Below, in pieces: positions 1 to 7,772 of a stretch of 29,726 nt of DNA. The stretch comes from CAZPUI01 sp964415525. Lineage in GTDB: Bacteria; Acidobacteriota; Holophagae; Holophagales; Holophagaceae. The position numbers and the translations under genes are program-made. Location: NCBI GenBank assembly GCA_964415525.1, contig CAYQAS010000048.1:1-29726 (forward strand), written 5' to 3'. Every line of letters starts with the position of its first letter. Position 1 is the stretch's first letter. The notes under the pieces were generated by a model, which did no database searches, was not told the origin of the DNA, and saw only the letters and a list, made by a program, of their open reading frames with translations.

Positions 1-2405
1 ACGCTGCTGGGGCTCTGGGCCACGGCCTCGGACACCAGGGCGAGGCGCTCGTTCAGGGCGCGCAGGGCTTCGGCGTCCTGTTCGCGCTCGGTGATGTCGA
101 TGGTGTACCCCGCCAACAGGATCCGGTCGCCCTGCATCAATGGGAACTTGATGGTGGTGTAGTGCTTGCCGAACAGGCCTTCATCCAGGCGAAGCACCTC
201 GCCGTTCTGGACGGTGCGCCAGTCATCCGCAGTGATCTTGGCGGCAAAATCGGCGGGGAACAGCTCCGTCATATTCTTGCCCATCATCTCCCTGCCGGGG
301 ATGCCTACGAGGTCCACAAAATTATCGCTGGCCAAAATGACCCGACTCTCGGTGGCAGTGACCTCTTTGATGAAAGCGTAAATCGGGGAATGGGCGAGGA
401 AGGCGCTGAACAGTTCGAAGGCCTCTTTCAGCTTTGCCTCGGAGGTTTTCTGTTCCGTGATGTCCTGGAAGGCACCGCTGATGACCGTCTTCTGACCTTC
501 CTGACGGGTCGCGTGGCCGCTGGCCCGCACCCAGATCCGGTGTCCCAGGGCCGTGTCGAGTTCCAGGTCCAACCGAAAGGGTGTGCCATCCTCCAGGGCC
601 CGTTGGACCGCTTGCGCGATGATCGGGCGACTGTCGGGGGCATAGAACGCCACCGCTTCCTCCACCGTAGGCATGGCAGCGTTGGGTTCCAGATCGTGAA
701 TGCGGAAGGTCTCATCGGTCCAATAGAGCGCGCCCGTGGCCGGATCCAGCTCCCAGCCGCCGACCTGAGCCAGTTGCTGGGACTCCTGGAGCAGTTCTGT
801 GGAGCGACGAAGATCGGCCTCCGAGGCCAGGCGATCGGTGATGTCGCGGGCTCCGGCGTAGATGATTCCGTCCCGAGCCAGGGCGCGCCATTCCAGATTG
901 TGCCAAGTGCCATCCATGGCTCGGTATCGGTTCACGAAATCGATGACAGGTTGTCCCTGCGCCAGGTGCGCGATGGCCTCCAGGGTGGCTGGCAGGTCCT
1001 CGGCGTGAACCAAGTCCAGGAAGAGGCTGTTTTCCAGCTCCTGAGGCGGGTAGCCGAGGAGGCGGGACCAGGCGTCGTTCACGCGCAGGAATCGACCCTC
1101 CGTATTCGCGAGGCAGAGGAGGTCCACACTGGTCTGAAAGAATTGCTCCAGGGCTTCCTTTTGTTCCTGGACGTCCCGGAGGGCTTGCCGCTGGGCGCTC
1201 ACATCCGAGGCCGTGCCCAGCATCGCGAGGAGGCGGCCTTGGGCGTCCTTGGCGGTGCTGAGCCTCGCCTCCGCCAGGAAAGTGCTGCCATCTGACCGCA
1301 GGGCGAGCAGGTCCGCCGTGGCCTGGTCCTTGCGGATGGCCTCTTGGCCCAGGGCTCGGGCGGCCTCTCGGTCGGCCCAGAAGTCCAGGCGATCCCGCCC
1401 AAGCACGTCTTGCCGATCTCGATAGCCCCAGCTGGAAAGGAAAGCGGGATTCACATGCCGCAGGTGTCCCTCGGCGTCCGCCAGCATGAAGGCATTCAGG
1501 CTCTGTTCGAGGGCCTGATCCCTGAGCTTCAACCATTCCCGGGTCCGTTTGTGATCCGCGATCTCCCAGGCCAAATCCGCCAACTCTTGCACTCGGACGA
1601 CATCCTGTTCGGTGTAATCGGTGGCCTTATTTCCCACCCCGAGAATGGCCACGATTCGACCCCGCTGCTGGACCGTCACCACCAGCTGCCGGATGAGGGC
1701 GGCATGGCCTTCCGGGAGGCCCTTCTTGTGCGTGAGGCTGGCGTAGTCGTTGTGGATGACCGCCCGACCGAGTCGGATGGCATCGACCCAGACCCCTGCT
1801 TTGTCCACGCCGTAGTGCTGCCCCTTGCCCTCTGCGCGGCAGTAGTGCGCGGCGGTGCGGGTACTCCAAGCCTGGAGGGAGAGGGTCACCTGATCGGCTT
1901 CGACAAAGTGGTAGAAGCCGATGCAGCTTCCGGTGAGATCCTCCGTCTCGTCCAGCGTGGCGCGAAGGACATCCTCCAGGGTCCCCCGCTGGGCGATCTC
2001 ATGGATTCGGGCCCGTGCCTTGAGGAGGGTGCGGGCATGGTGCTGAGGGGTGTGGTCCAGGAAGGTGGCGAGGGTGCCACCATCCGGCAGGGGCATTGCG
2101 CTCACGTTCAGCCAGAGCCGGTCGCCGCTGGCCTGCATCAGACCCACGAGGCGTTCCGAAGGTTGCCCGGTGGCGAGGGTTTGCACCATCGGCCAACCTT
2201 CTACCGCCAAGGGGAGGCCATCCTCCCCCACGACATCCCGCGGTGTATTGACACGGCACTGGAGGAGTTCTTCCCGGGTGCGTCCCAGGAGGGCCGACGC
2301 CATGGAATTTGCCGCCACGAGGGCTCCTGAGGCATCCGCGATGAGGGCTGCGGTGGGCAGGAGGTCCAGTGGGATCGCCGGATTGGGGGCGGAAAGCAGA
2401 CTCAT
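1..2405 (-). CDS. Multi-PAS/GAF sensor protein, partial (C-terminus beyond window)
   Basis: The minus-strand frame is open from the ATG at 2405 to the window edge, about 801 residues with no stop. Reading the frame gives a PAS-like domain (about residues 13-120), a GAF domain (about 130-290) containing AGVWVDAIR, HNDYASL and GVGNKATDYTEQD, then PAS domains at about 292-400, 415-535, 537-650 and 655-775. The last residues, SEAVAQSPSS, look like the start of a further PAS domain. Such proteins sense small ligands or redox state and usually end in a histidine kinase or a GGDEF/EAL output; the output module is not visible, so the activity cannot be named. No transmembrane segment is seen, so it is probably cytoplasmic. 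An in-frame GTG at 2423 is an alternative start; neither candidate has a strong Shine-Dalgarno site. The gene is divergent from the fasciclin gene. Confidence 0.85.
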   Translation of the reverse strand, partial: MSLLSAPNPAIPLDLLPTAALIADASGALVAANSMASALLGRTREELLQCRVNTPRDVVGEDGLPLAVEGWPMVQTLATGQPSERLVGLMQASGDRLWLNVSAMPLPDGGTLATFLDHTPQHHARTLLKARARIHEIAQRGTLEDVLRATLDETEDLTGSCIGFYHFVEADQVTLSLQAWSTRTAAHYCRAEGKGQHYGVDKAGVWVDAIRLGRAVIHNDYASLTHKKGLPEGHAALIRQLVVTVQQRGRIVAILGVGNKATDYTEQDVVRVQELADLAWEIADHKRTREWLKLRDQALEQSLNAFMLADAEGHLRHVNPAFLSSWGYRDRQDVLGRDRLDFWADREAARALGQEAIRKDQATADLLALRSDGSTFLAEARLSTAKDAQGRLLAMLGTASDVSAQRQALRDVQEQKEALEQFFQTSVDLLCLANTEGRFLRVNDAWSRLLGYPPQELENSLFLDLVHAEDLPATLEAIAHLAQGQPVIDFVNRYRAMDGTWHNLEWRALARDGIIYAGARDITDRLASEADLRRSTELLQESQQLAQVGGWELDPATGALYWTDETFRIHDLEPNAAMPTVEEAVAFYAPDSRPIIAQAVQRALEDGTPFRLDLELDTALGHRIWVRASGHATRQEGQKTVISGAFQDITEQKTSEAKLKEAFELFSAFLAHSPIYAFIKEVTATESRVILASDNFVDLVGIPGREMMGKNMTELFPADFAAKITADDWRTVQNGEVLRLDEGLFGKHYTTIKFPLMQGDRILLAGYTIDITEREQDAEALRALNERLALVSEAVAQSPSS

Positions 2406-2581
2406 GTCTGTTTCTTCGGTCACCCGAACCCAGAGGCTGAGAACGCCTGATCTCAGGGGCGATGCGGGTGTCTCCTCCCACTGTCTGACAGGAACCCGGC
2501 CCTTTTCGCAGGTTGCCCGGGATTCCGGGGCCACCACGCCTTCGCTGGCGGTCCGCGGCGACGACTAATGTTCAGACGATG

Positions 2582-2607
2582 CCATCCAGACACGGGGGCC
2601 TGGCGTT
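2582..2607 (+). promoter_or_regulatory. Shared promoter-like element 1 (CCATCC-N16-CGTT) before the fasciclin gene
   Basis: CCATCC at 2582-2587 and CGTT at 2604-2607 are separated by exactly 16 bases. The CGTT is followed by AAGGA, as in element 2. The fasciclin ATG lies 43 bases downstream. The same two boxes with the same spacing precede four other units in this window, which is the reason for the call. CGTT is a usual -10 core for ECF sigma factors; the CCATCC -35 is not the common GGAAC type. The assignment to an ECF sigma factor is inference. Confidence 0.7.
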
Positions 2608-2650
2608 AAGGAAGTAACCCCAGCCAAGGGGCCCCCCAAGGAGCTGGATC

Positions 2651-3139
2651 ATGAACCACATCACGCTTGCGCTAGCCCTGTCCGCCCCCGCCATCCTGGC
2701 CCACGCTGCGGACACCAAGACCGTTCACCGCCACGCCAAGGTGGACCTCGTGGACACCGCCGTGGCGGCAGGATCCTTCAAGACCCTTGCCGCTGCCCTG
2801 CAAGCTGCAGGGCTCGCGGAAACCCTGAAAGGCGCCGGGCCCTTCACCGTCTTCGCCCCCACCGATGCCGCCTTTGCCAAGCTGCCCCCAGGCACCGTGG
2901 AAGCCCTCCTGAAAGACATCCCCAGGCTCAAGGCCGTCCTCACCTACCACATGGTCTCGGGTCGCGTGGCATCCGGCGATATGGTGAAGCTCACCAAGGC
3001 CACCACCTTGCAGGGGCAGGACATTCGGATTGATACGACAGCCGGTGTAAGGATCAACAACGCGGTGGTCTCGAAGGCGGATATCGCGACTTTGAATGGC
3101 CTCATTCACGTCATCGACACCGTGCTGCTGCCTCACTAG
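2651..3139 (+). CDS. Secreted fasciclin (FAS1) domain protein
   Basis: A protein of 162 residues with an N-terminal signal peptide (MNHITLALALSAPAILAHAA) and one FAS1 domain filling the rest. The family hallmarks are visible: FKTLAAALQAAGL near the start, GPFTVFAPTDAAFAKLP in the middle, LTYHMVSGRV, and the C-terminal block NAVVSKADIATLNGLIHVIDTVLLP. FAS1 proteins act in adhesion or as small exported ligand-binding proteins; the partner here is unknown. AAGGAG eight bases before the ATG supports the start. It is a single-gene unit preceded by one of the five shared promoter-like elements and convergent with the cyclase pseudogene only 12 bases away. Its place in the putative regulon suggests an envelope stress role, which is an inference. 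Confidence 0.9.
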   Translation: MNHITLALALSAPAILAHAADTKTVHRHAKVDLVDTAVAAGSFKTLAAALQAAGLAETLKGAGPFTVFAPTDAAFAKLPPGTVEALLKDIPRLKAVLTYHMVSGRVASGDMVKLTKATTLQGQDIRIDTTAGVRINNAVVSKADIATLNGLIHVIDTVLLPH

Positions 3140-3151
3140 GAGGGGCTGCGG

Positions 3152-3766
3152 TCACCCCTCGATGCGATGTCCGGCCTTACGCTTGGCTACGTAGAGAGCT
3201 CGGTTCGCCGCCTGTAGCAGGGCATCGGGGCTCTCCAGCGGATCCACCGCTTCGGCCACGCCAATGCTCATGGCGCCATCCCAACACACTGCTCCGGAAT
3301 CGGTCTTGAAGGGCAGGGAGGCCGCCAGGATGTTCGCCGCAACCTTGAAGCCCCCTTCCCGCGGACTGCGGGGACAGATCACCAGGAACTCGTCACCCCC
3401 CATGCGGCAGACGATGGCGCTGGCTCGGACGTTGGCCTTCATCCGGCGGCCCTGTTCCACGATCAGGGCGTCCCCTTGGGCGTGGCCGTAGGTGTCGTTG
3501 ACGGTCTTGAAGTGGTCCGCGCCCAGCATGAGCACGGAGAGGGCATCGCCGTGCCTTTTTCGTTCCAGCCAGAGCTGGTTGAGGCTGAGGTGCGCGAAGC
3601 GGCGGTTGGGCAGTCCCGTGAGGTCATCCTGGGTGGAGAGCCTCTACAGGCGCTCATTGGCCTCCTCCAGTTCCCGCGTGCGTGCGAGGACCCGGGTCTC
3701 CAGCTCCTCGTTCAACACCCGCAGTTCGCGGTTGCGCTCCGAGACCGTGAAGAAGAGCTCGCTCAT
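3152..3766 (-). pseudogene. Diguanylate cyclase (GGDEF) gene interrupted by an amber codon
   Basis: The ATG at 3766 overlaps the stop of the upstream SDR gene (ATGA), so translation was probably coupled. The frame gives a coiled-coil N-terminus (SERNRELRVLNEELETRV, ARTRELEEANERL), a TAG at 3646-3644, then continues in the same frame with RLSTQDDLTGLPNRRF and a complete GGDEF domain (DHFKTVNDTYGHAQGD, RMGGDEF) to a stop at 3152. The family usually reads ANERLQRLSTQDDLTGLPNRR, so a CAG to TAG change explains the interruption. Two further oddities are visible. The first Asp of the usual D-x-DHFK metal site is Gly (LGADHFK). The RxxD inhibitory site reads RASA. Downstream restarts would lose the N-terminal part of the domain. 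It is likely inactive as a cyclase, unless the stop is a sequencing error. Confidence 0.8.
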
Positions 3767-5229
3767 GGCCCGCAGGAGTCTGCCGCTTCCTCCTCTGCCG
3801 CCCGGGCGAGGTTGCGGAGCATGCCCGCGAAGATGGCCTGGTGCAGGGGCCAGATGGCGTACCAGTAGAGGAGTCCCAGCAGACCCACGGGGTCGAAGAT
3901 GGCGGTCTGGCGCACTGTGCTGCCGGGGGCCTCCGCCCCCGCCTCCACCTCGAACTCCAGCCAGGCGCGCCCCGGGAGCTTCATCTCGGCCTGAAGCAGC
4001 AGCAGGCGGGGCCGCTCGAAGCGTTCCACCCGCCAGAAGTCCAGGGCATCTCCCACCTGGAGGGACTCGGGATCCCGCCGACCGCGACGGATGCCCACGC
4101 CGCCCACGAGCAGGTCCAGGAACCCCCTCAGGGACCACAGGGCGTTGGCGTAGTACCAGCCCGTGGCGCCGCCGATGCGCCGGATCGGGGCGAAGGCGGC
4201 CTCGGGGGGCACAGAAACCCGCACCGTGCGGGAGTCCACGAGTCTCGAACCGAAACGTACGCCGCCCCAGGCCTTGGGATTCCCGCTGGAGGAAAGCGCA
4301 TCGGACCAGCGCGTTTGGGCGAAGGTGCCATCCTCGAAGCTCAGGGCTCGCGTCATGGCTTCGACGACTCCTCTGGGACGCAGGGCGAAGGTCTGCAGCG
4401 CCATGTCGTTGGACACCAACGTGGGGTTGCGCAGGCTCTCCACGAGCTTGCGGCCCACCCGCGCATAGAGGGGCGTCACCAGCCCCAGCCACAGGCTGGA
4501 GAGATGGGGCGTCAGGCCCGGCACAGGGATCATCCAACGCTTGAGTCCTCGCTGCCGGGCGTATTCCTGCATCAGTTGGCCGTAGGAGACACGATCCGGC
4601 CCCCCGATCTCGAAGATATGGGAGGGACCGTCGGGCAGCTCGGCGGCCTCCATCAGGTAGGTCAGCAGATCCTCCACGGCGATGGGTTGGGCAAGGACCC
4701 GCACCCACCGCGGACAGATCATCACGGGCAGGCGCTCCACCAGGGCCCGCAACATCTCGAAGGAAAGGCTGCCGGAGCCCAGGACGATGGACGCGCGGAA
4801 CTCCAGCACCTCGGGATGGTGCTCTCGGAGCACCGCACCGGTCTCCTGTCGGCTGCGCAGATGCTGCGACAGCGCCTCCTCCGGATTCCCCAACCCGCCG
4901 AGGTAGATGATCCGGCGCACCCCCGCCACGCGGGCGGCCTCGGCGAAGTGGGCCGCCGCCGCCCGATCCTGGGCTTCGAAATCCCCGGTGGAGCCCAGGG
5001 CATGCACCAAGTAGTAGGCGGTGTCGATGTCCTCGAAGGCGGAAGGCAGGGTGGCCGGGGTGAGGACATCCCCTTGGACGACCTCCGTGCCTTCGCCGAC
5101 GCGCCCCTGGAGCGCTTCGGGTCGCCGCGCCAGGCAGCGCACGGATCGACCGGCGTCTTCCAAGCGCGTGAGCAATCGGCCCCCGACATAGCCCGTGGCC
5201 CCTGTGAGAAGGATTCGCGCTATGCCCAT
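3763..5229 (-). CDS. NAD(P)-binding SDR/NmrA-like protein with DUF2867 C-terminal domain
   Basis: A protein of 488 residues. The N-terminal half is an extended SDR/NmrA-like Rossmann domain: ARILLTGATGYVGGRLL gives the TGxxGxxG dinucleotide-binding loop at residues 8-16, followed by VRCLARRPE, VVQGDV, and RIIYLGGLG. The C-terminal part (about residues 300-480) has the features of DUF2867: SRTVRVSVPPEAAFAPIRRIGG, GWYYANALWSLRGFLD, GDALDFWRVE and a C-terminal GLLGLLYWYAIWPLHQ segment that may touch the membrane. The family is predicted to be a redox or isomerase-type enzyme, but no substrate is established. The ATG at 5229 has AGGTGG upstream. It is divergent from the SOUL gene (151 bases between starts) and overlaps the downstream cyclase gene by four bases. 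SDR/DUF2867 genes are commonly found near lipocalin, SOUL and CFA genes, as here. No copy of the shared promoter-like element was found on its strand. Confidence 0.88.
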   Translation of the reverse strand: MGIARILLTGATGYVGGRLLTRLEDAGRSVRCLARRPEALQGRVGEGTEVVQGDVLTPATLPSAFEDIDTAYYLVHALGSTGDFEAQDRAAAAHFAEAARVAGVRRIIYLGGLGNPEEALSQHLRSRQETGAVLREHHPEVLEFRASIVLGSGSLSFEMLRALVERLPVMICPRWVRVLAQPIAVEDLLTYLMEAAELPDGPSHIFEIGGPDRVSYGQLMQEYARQRGLKRWMIPVPGLTPHLSSLWLGLVTPLYARVGRKLVESLRNPTLVSNDMALQTFALRPRGVVEAMTRALSFEDGTFAQTRWSDALSSSGNPKAWGGVRFGSRLVDSRTVRVSVPPEAAFAPIRRIGGATGWYYANALWSLRGFLDLLVGGVGIRRGRRDPESLQVGDALDFWRVERFERPRLLLLQAEMKLPGRAWLEFEVEAGAEAPGSTVRQTAIFDPVGLLGLLYWYAIWPLHQAIFAGMLRNLARAAEEEAADSCGP

Positions 5230-5335
5230 AAGCCACCTGAAGGCGTGGGGGAGGACGGGCGGGGAATCCGGCCGATCTTCCCGACCTCCCTATGATGCCT
5301 GCCGCTGAGCCCGCCAGCCTTCTGGGTAATTCGCC

Positions 5336-5361
5336 CCATCCGTGAGGCATCCCGCGGCGTT
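5336..5361 (+). promoter_or_regulatory. Shared promoter-like element 2 (CCATCC-N16-CGTT) before the SOUL operon
   Basis: CCATCC at 5336-5341 and CGTT at 5358-5361, 16 bases apart. The CGTT is followed by AAGGA, as in element 1. The ATG is only 19 bases downstream, so the leader would be about ten bases and would start close to the Shine-Dalgarno site. Confidence 0.7.
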
Positions 5362-5380
5362 AAGGAGTCAGGAGGTCACC

Positions 5381-5971
5381 ATGCGCCCCACCGCCCTCAT
5401 CCCCGCCCTGACCCTTGGAGTGTCCCTCATGGCCACGGAACGCCCTTCCTTCACCATCGAACGTCGTGCCTCGAGCTTGGAGATCCGCCAGTACCGCCCT
5501 TATGTGGTCGCTCAGACCACGGTGGACGGGCCCATGGAAGCCGCAGGCAATGAGGGCTTCCGCCGCCTAGCGGGCTACATCTTCGGGGGCAACGGCACGG
5601 GGCAGAAGATCGCCATGACCGCCCCTGTGGCCATGGCGCCCATTCCGGATGGGACCCGCCTCACGCCTATGGGTGGGGGTTTCCTGGTGCAGTTCATGAT
5701 GCCCTCCAGCTTCACCTTGGCCTCCCTGCCGGCGCCAAAGGATGGTCGAGTGATCTTCGCCGAAGTGCCCGCCCGACGAGTGGCGGCCCTGGCCTACCGC
5801 GGCAACTGGTCCGAAGCTCGCTATCAGGCTCACCTGGAAAAGCTCAACGCCGCCCTGGTGGCAGAAGGACTGAAGGCCACTGGGGTACCAGTCTGGGCGC
5901 GGTACGACCCGCCCTTCATGCCGAGCTTCATGCGCACCAACGAGATCCTGGTGGAGGTCCAGACGCCATGA
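5381..5971 (+). CDS. SOUL family haem-binding protein, exported
   Basis: A protein of 196 residues. The start at 5381 is chosen because AGGAGG lies six bases upstream; a further in-frame upstream start would fall inside the promoter-like element. The N-terminus MRPTALIPALTLGVSLMA looks like a signal peptide, so the protein is probably periplasmic. The SOUL/HBP fold is recognisable from FTIERRASSLEIRQYRPYVVAQTTV, GNEGFRRLAGYIFGGN, KIAMTAPV, FLVQFMMPSSFTLASLPAP, YRGNWSEARY and the C-terminal RYDPPFMPSFMRTNEILVEV. SOUL proteins bind haem or tetrapyrroles; bacterial members have no settled role. It is the first gene of a tight unit with a lipocalin (ATGA overlap) and an SRPBCC protein, and carries a shared promoter-like element. 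A role in handling photosensitising tetrapyrroles would fit the regulon but is inference. Confidence 0.92.
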   Translation: MRPTALIPALTLGVSLMATERPSFTIERRASSLEIRQYRPYVVAQTTVDGPMEAAGNEGFRRLAGYIFGGNGTGQKIAMTAPVAMAPIPDGTRLTPMGGGFLVQFMMPSSFTLASLPAPKDGRVIFAEVPARRVAALAYRGNWSEARYQAHLEKLNAALVAEGLKATGVPVWARYDPPFMPSFMRTNEILVEVQTP

Positions 5972-6615
5972 AGTCCGCTACCGCGTTGTCCTTCTTCCTG
6001 CTCACAACATCCCTCTTTGGCGTCTGGGGCTGCGCCCGGCCCCGGATGGCGCCCCTGCGCACCGAGCCCAAGGTGGATCTGGCAGCCTTCATGGGCGATT
6101 GGTACGTCATCGCCAGCATCCCCACCTTCATCGAGAAGGGCGCTCACAATGCGGTGGAGTCCTACCGGCTGGAGGCCGATGGCACCATCGCCACCACCTT
6201 CACCTTCCGCAAGGGCGCCTTTGACGGTCCCATGAAGCGCTATGAGCCACGGGGCTTCGTGTTGGACCGGATGAGCAACGCGGTTTGGGGCATGCGCTTT
6301 GTGTGGCCCATCAAGGCCGACTACCGCATCGTGCATCTCTCGGAGGAGGGTGGCGTCACCGTGATTGGTCGGGAGAAACGGGATTTCGTGTGGATCATGT
6401 CCCGACGGCCGGAGATTCCCGAAGCCCAGTACCAGACCCTTCTGCAGATGCTGGAAGGTCAGGGCTACGACCTGAGCCGTATTCAGAAGGTGCCGCAAAG
6501 ATGGAATTTACCCAGACCTTCAGCACCACCACCGACCTGCCCCTGCCGCGGGCCGAGGTCTTCGCCTTCTTCAGCGATCCCCGCAACCTGGAGCGCCTCA
6601 CGCCTGCGTGGCTAG
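5968..6615 (+). CDS. Blc-type lipocalin with run-on C-terminus (lipocalin 1)
   Basis: The start overlaps the SOUL stop (ATGA). The N-terminus MKSATALSFFLLTTSLFGVWGC is a signal sequence with a near-lipobox (VWGC), so this may be an outer-membrane lipoprotein like Blc. The lipocalin fold shows in VDLAAFMGDWYVIASIPTF (GxW motif), FTFRKGAFDG, WPIKADYRIVHL, FVWIMSRRPEIPEAQY and the terminal YDLSRIQKVPQ, where relatives end. Blc-type lipocalins bind lysophospholipids or fatty acids. Here the frame does not stop after KVPQ but runs 114 bases further, inside the next gene, adding about 38 Arg/Pro/Ser-rich residues that are only the shifted reading of that gene. The stop codon of the domain was probably lost by a small indel or substitution. 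A paralogue lies at 14938. Confidence 0.88.
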   Translation: MKSATALSFFLLTTSLFGVWGCARPRMAPLRTEPKVDLAAFMGDWYVIASIPTFIEKGAHNAVESYRLEADGTIATTFTFRKGAFDGPMKRYEPRGFVLDRMSNAVWGMRFVWPIKADYRIVHLSEEGGVTVIGREKRDFVWIMSRRPEIPEAQYQTLLQMLEGQGYDLSRIQKVPQRWNLPRPSAPPPTCPCRGPRSSPSSAIPATWSASRLRG

Positions 6616-6959
6616 GCTTCCGCATCCAGACGCCGGAGCCCCTGCCCGTGGGGGAGGGCGCGGTCTACGACTACACCCTGAGGCTGCATGGCCTGCCCCT
6701 GCGCTGGCGCACCCTCATCACCTCCTGGCGCGAGGGGCAGCGCTTCGAGGACCTCCAGATCAAGGGGCCCTACGCCCTCTGGTACCACCTCCACACCTTC
6801 GAGGACACCCCTGATGGTGGCACTCGAATGACCGACGAAGTGCGTTATCGCCTGCCCTTCGGCTGGCTGGGCGCCCTGGCGCTGCCCTTCGTGAAGCGGG
6901 ATGTGGCGCGGATCTTCGCTCACCGACGGGAGGCCCTGAAGGCGTGGGTGTCGGGTTGA
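6501..6959 (+). CDS. SRPBCC family protein (START/Bet v1-like ligand-binding fold)
   Basis: A protein of 152 residues, cytoplasmic with no signal peptide. It begins MEFTQTFSTTTDLPLPRAEVFAFFSDPRNLERLTPAW, the standard opening of SRPBCC proteins, followed by YDYTLRLHGLPLRWRTLI, FEDLQIKGPYALWYHLHTFE and GGTRMTDEVRYRLPFG, and ends in a helix (VARIFAHRREALKAWV). This subgroup is often found next to SDR/epimerase genes and is sometimes annotated as cyclase/dehydrase or ligand-binding; the ligand is unknown. The ATG at 6501 fits the family start. There is no good Shine-Dalgarno site, so expression probably depends on coupling to lipocalin 1, whose run-on frame overlaps it by 115 bases. Confidence 0.88.
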   Translation: MEFTQTFSTTTDLPLPRAEVFAFFSDPRNLERLTPAWLGFRIQTPEPLPVGEGAVYDYTLRLHGLPLRWRTLITSWREGQRFEDLQIKGPYALWYHLHTFEDTPDGGTRMTDEVRYRLPFGWLGALALPFVKRDVARIFAHRREALKAWVSG

Positions 6960-6973
6960 TACCTCTGCGCTTC

Positions 6974-6999
6974 CCATCCAAACGGATCCCACGAGCGTT
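6974..6999 (+). promoter_or_regulatory. Shared promoter-like element 3 (CCATCC-N16-CGTT) before the barrel protein gene
   Basis: CCATCC at 6974-6979 and CGTT at 6996-6999, 16 bases apart, 21 bases before the ATG at 7021. The -35 box is followed by AAA, as in elements 4 and 5. It sits in the short gap after the SRPBCC gene, so the barrel gene has its own start site rather than only reading through from upstream. Confidence 0.7.
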
Positions 7000-7020
7000 G
7001 GGGAGGCATGGAGGATGGTC

Positions 7021-7752
7021 ATGTTCCGAACCTTTCGCTTGGGCCTGGTGGTGGCAGCGGGGCTGATGCTTCCGGCTCAGATCGTCGTGAGCCTGGAAGC
7101 CACCGCGTGGCAGATGCGCCTGAACGAGGTGCGCAAGCCGAGCCTCACCGGCACCACGTTCTCGTTTCCCGAGCTCCTGGGCTCGGGGCCTTCTACCGCG
7201 TTTCGGATCGACGCCAGCTGGCAGTTGAATGCTCGACAAGGGCTGAGGGTGCTGCTGGCGCCCTTCGAGGCCTCAGGCACGGGCACTTTCCGCCAACCGG
7301 TGGTCTATGAGGGCCGCACCTTCCAGGCGGGCCAGCCCACCCGCGGCACCTATCGTTTCAACAGCTGGCGCGCTACCTGGCGCTACACCCTGGAGATGGG
7401 GTCTGATTGGGCTGTGAAGGTGGGCGCTACCGCCAAGATCCGGGATGCCAAAGTTCAGCTGGAGCAAGGCAGCGTGAGCGCCGGCAACAGCAACCTGGGC
7501 TTCGTGCCCCTCGCCCACCTCAGTGTCAACCGCCGTCTGACCCCCGACTGGATGGCGGTCTTCGAGGCGGACGCCCTGGCGGCCAAGCAAGGCCGTGCCG
7601 TGGACGCCGCCCTGATGTTGCGCTGGCAGGCCACGCCCCGCCTGCATACGGATATCGGCTACCGAATGCTGGAGGGCGGCGCGGACAACGAGGAGCTCTA
7701 CACCTGGGCCCGGCTGGATGGCTGGCGGGTGGGACTTGGAGTGCGGTTCTGA
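7021..7752 (+). CDS. Small outer-membrane beta-barrel protein, uncharacterised
   Basis: A protein of 243 residues. The ATG at 7021 is preferred over one at 7015 because GGAGG at 7010-7014 is correctly spaced only for the later one. A signal peptide (MFRTFRLGLVVAAGLMLPAQ) is followed by alternating polar/hydrophobic strands typical of a barrel, such as FRIDASWQLNARQGLRVLLAPF, YRFNSWRATWRYTL, WAVKVGATAKIRDAKVQL, ALMLRWQATPRLHTDIGYRML and WARLDGWRVGLGVRF. The final residue is Phe, as BamA-assembled barrels usually have. No named family is recognised. It carries a shared promoter-like element and is followed after 20 bases by the phospholipase-D-like pseudogene, so both probably formed one unit. 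Confidence 0.8.
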   Translation: MFRTFRLGLVVAAGLMLPAQIVVSLEATAWQMRLNEVRKPSLTGTTFSFPELLGSGPSTAFRIDASWQLNARQGLRVLLAPFEASGTGTFRQPVVYEGRTFQAGQPTRGTYRFNSWRATWRYTLEMGSDWAVKVGATAKIRDAKVQLEQGSVSAGNSNLGFVPLAHLSVNRRLTPDWMAVFEADALAAKQGRAVDAALMLRWQATPRLHTDIGYRMLEGGADNEELYTWARLDGWRVGLGVRF

Positions 7753-7772
7753 TCCCCCTGATCACGGAGGGT

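Noticed and set aside
4331..4358. CCATCC followed by CGTC after 17 bases inside the SDR gene
   Set aside because: Wrong spacing, different -10 core, inside a gene and on its antisense strand; taken as chance.
3841..5295. Open frame of 484 codons opposite the SDR/DUF2867 gene
   Set aside because: The minus-strand frame has a Rossmann motif and family match throughout; the plus-strand translation is His/Gln/Gly-rich shadow sequence.
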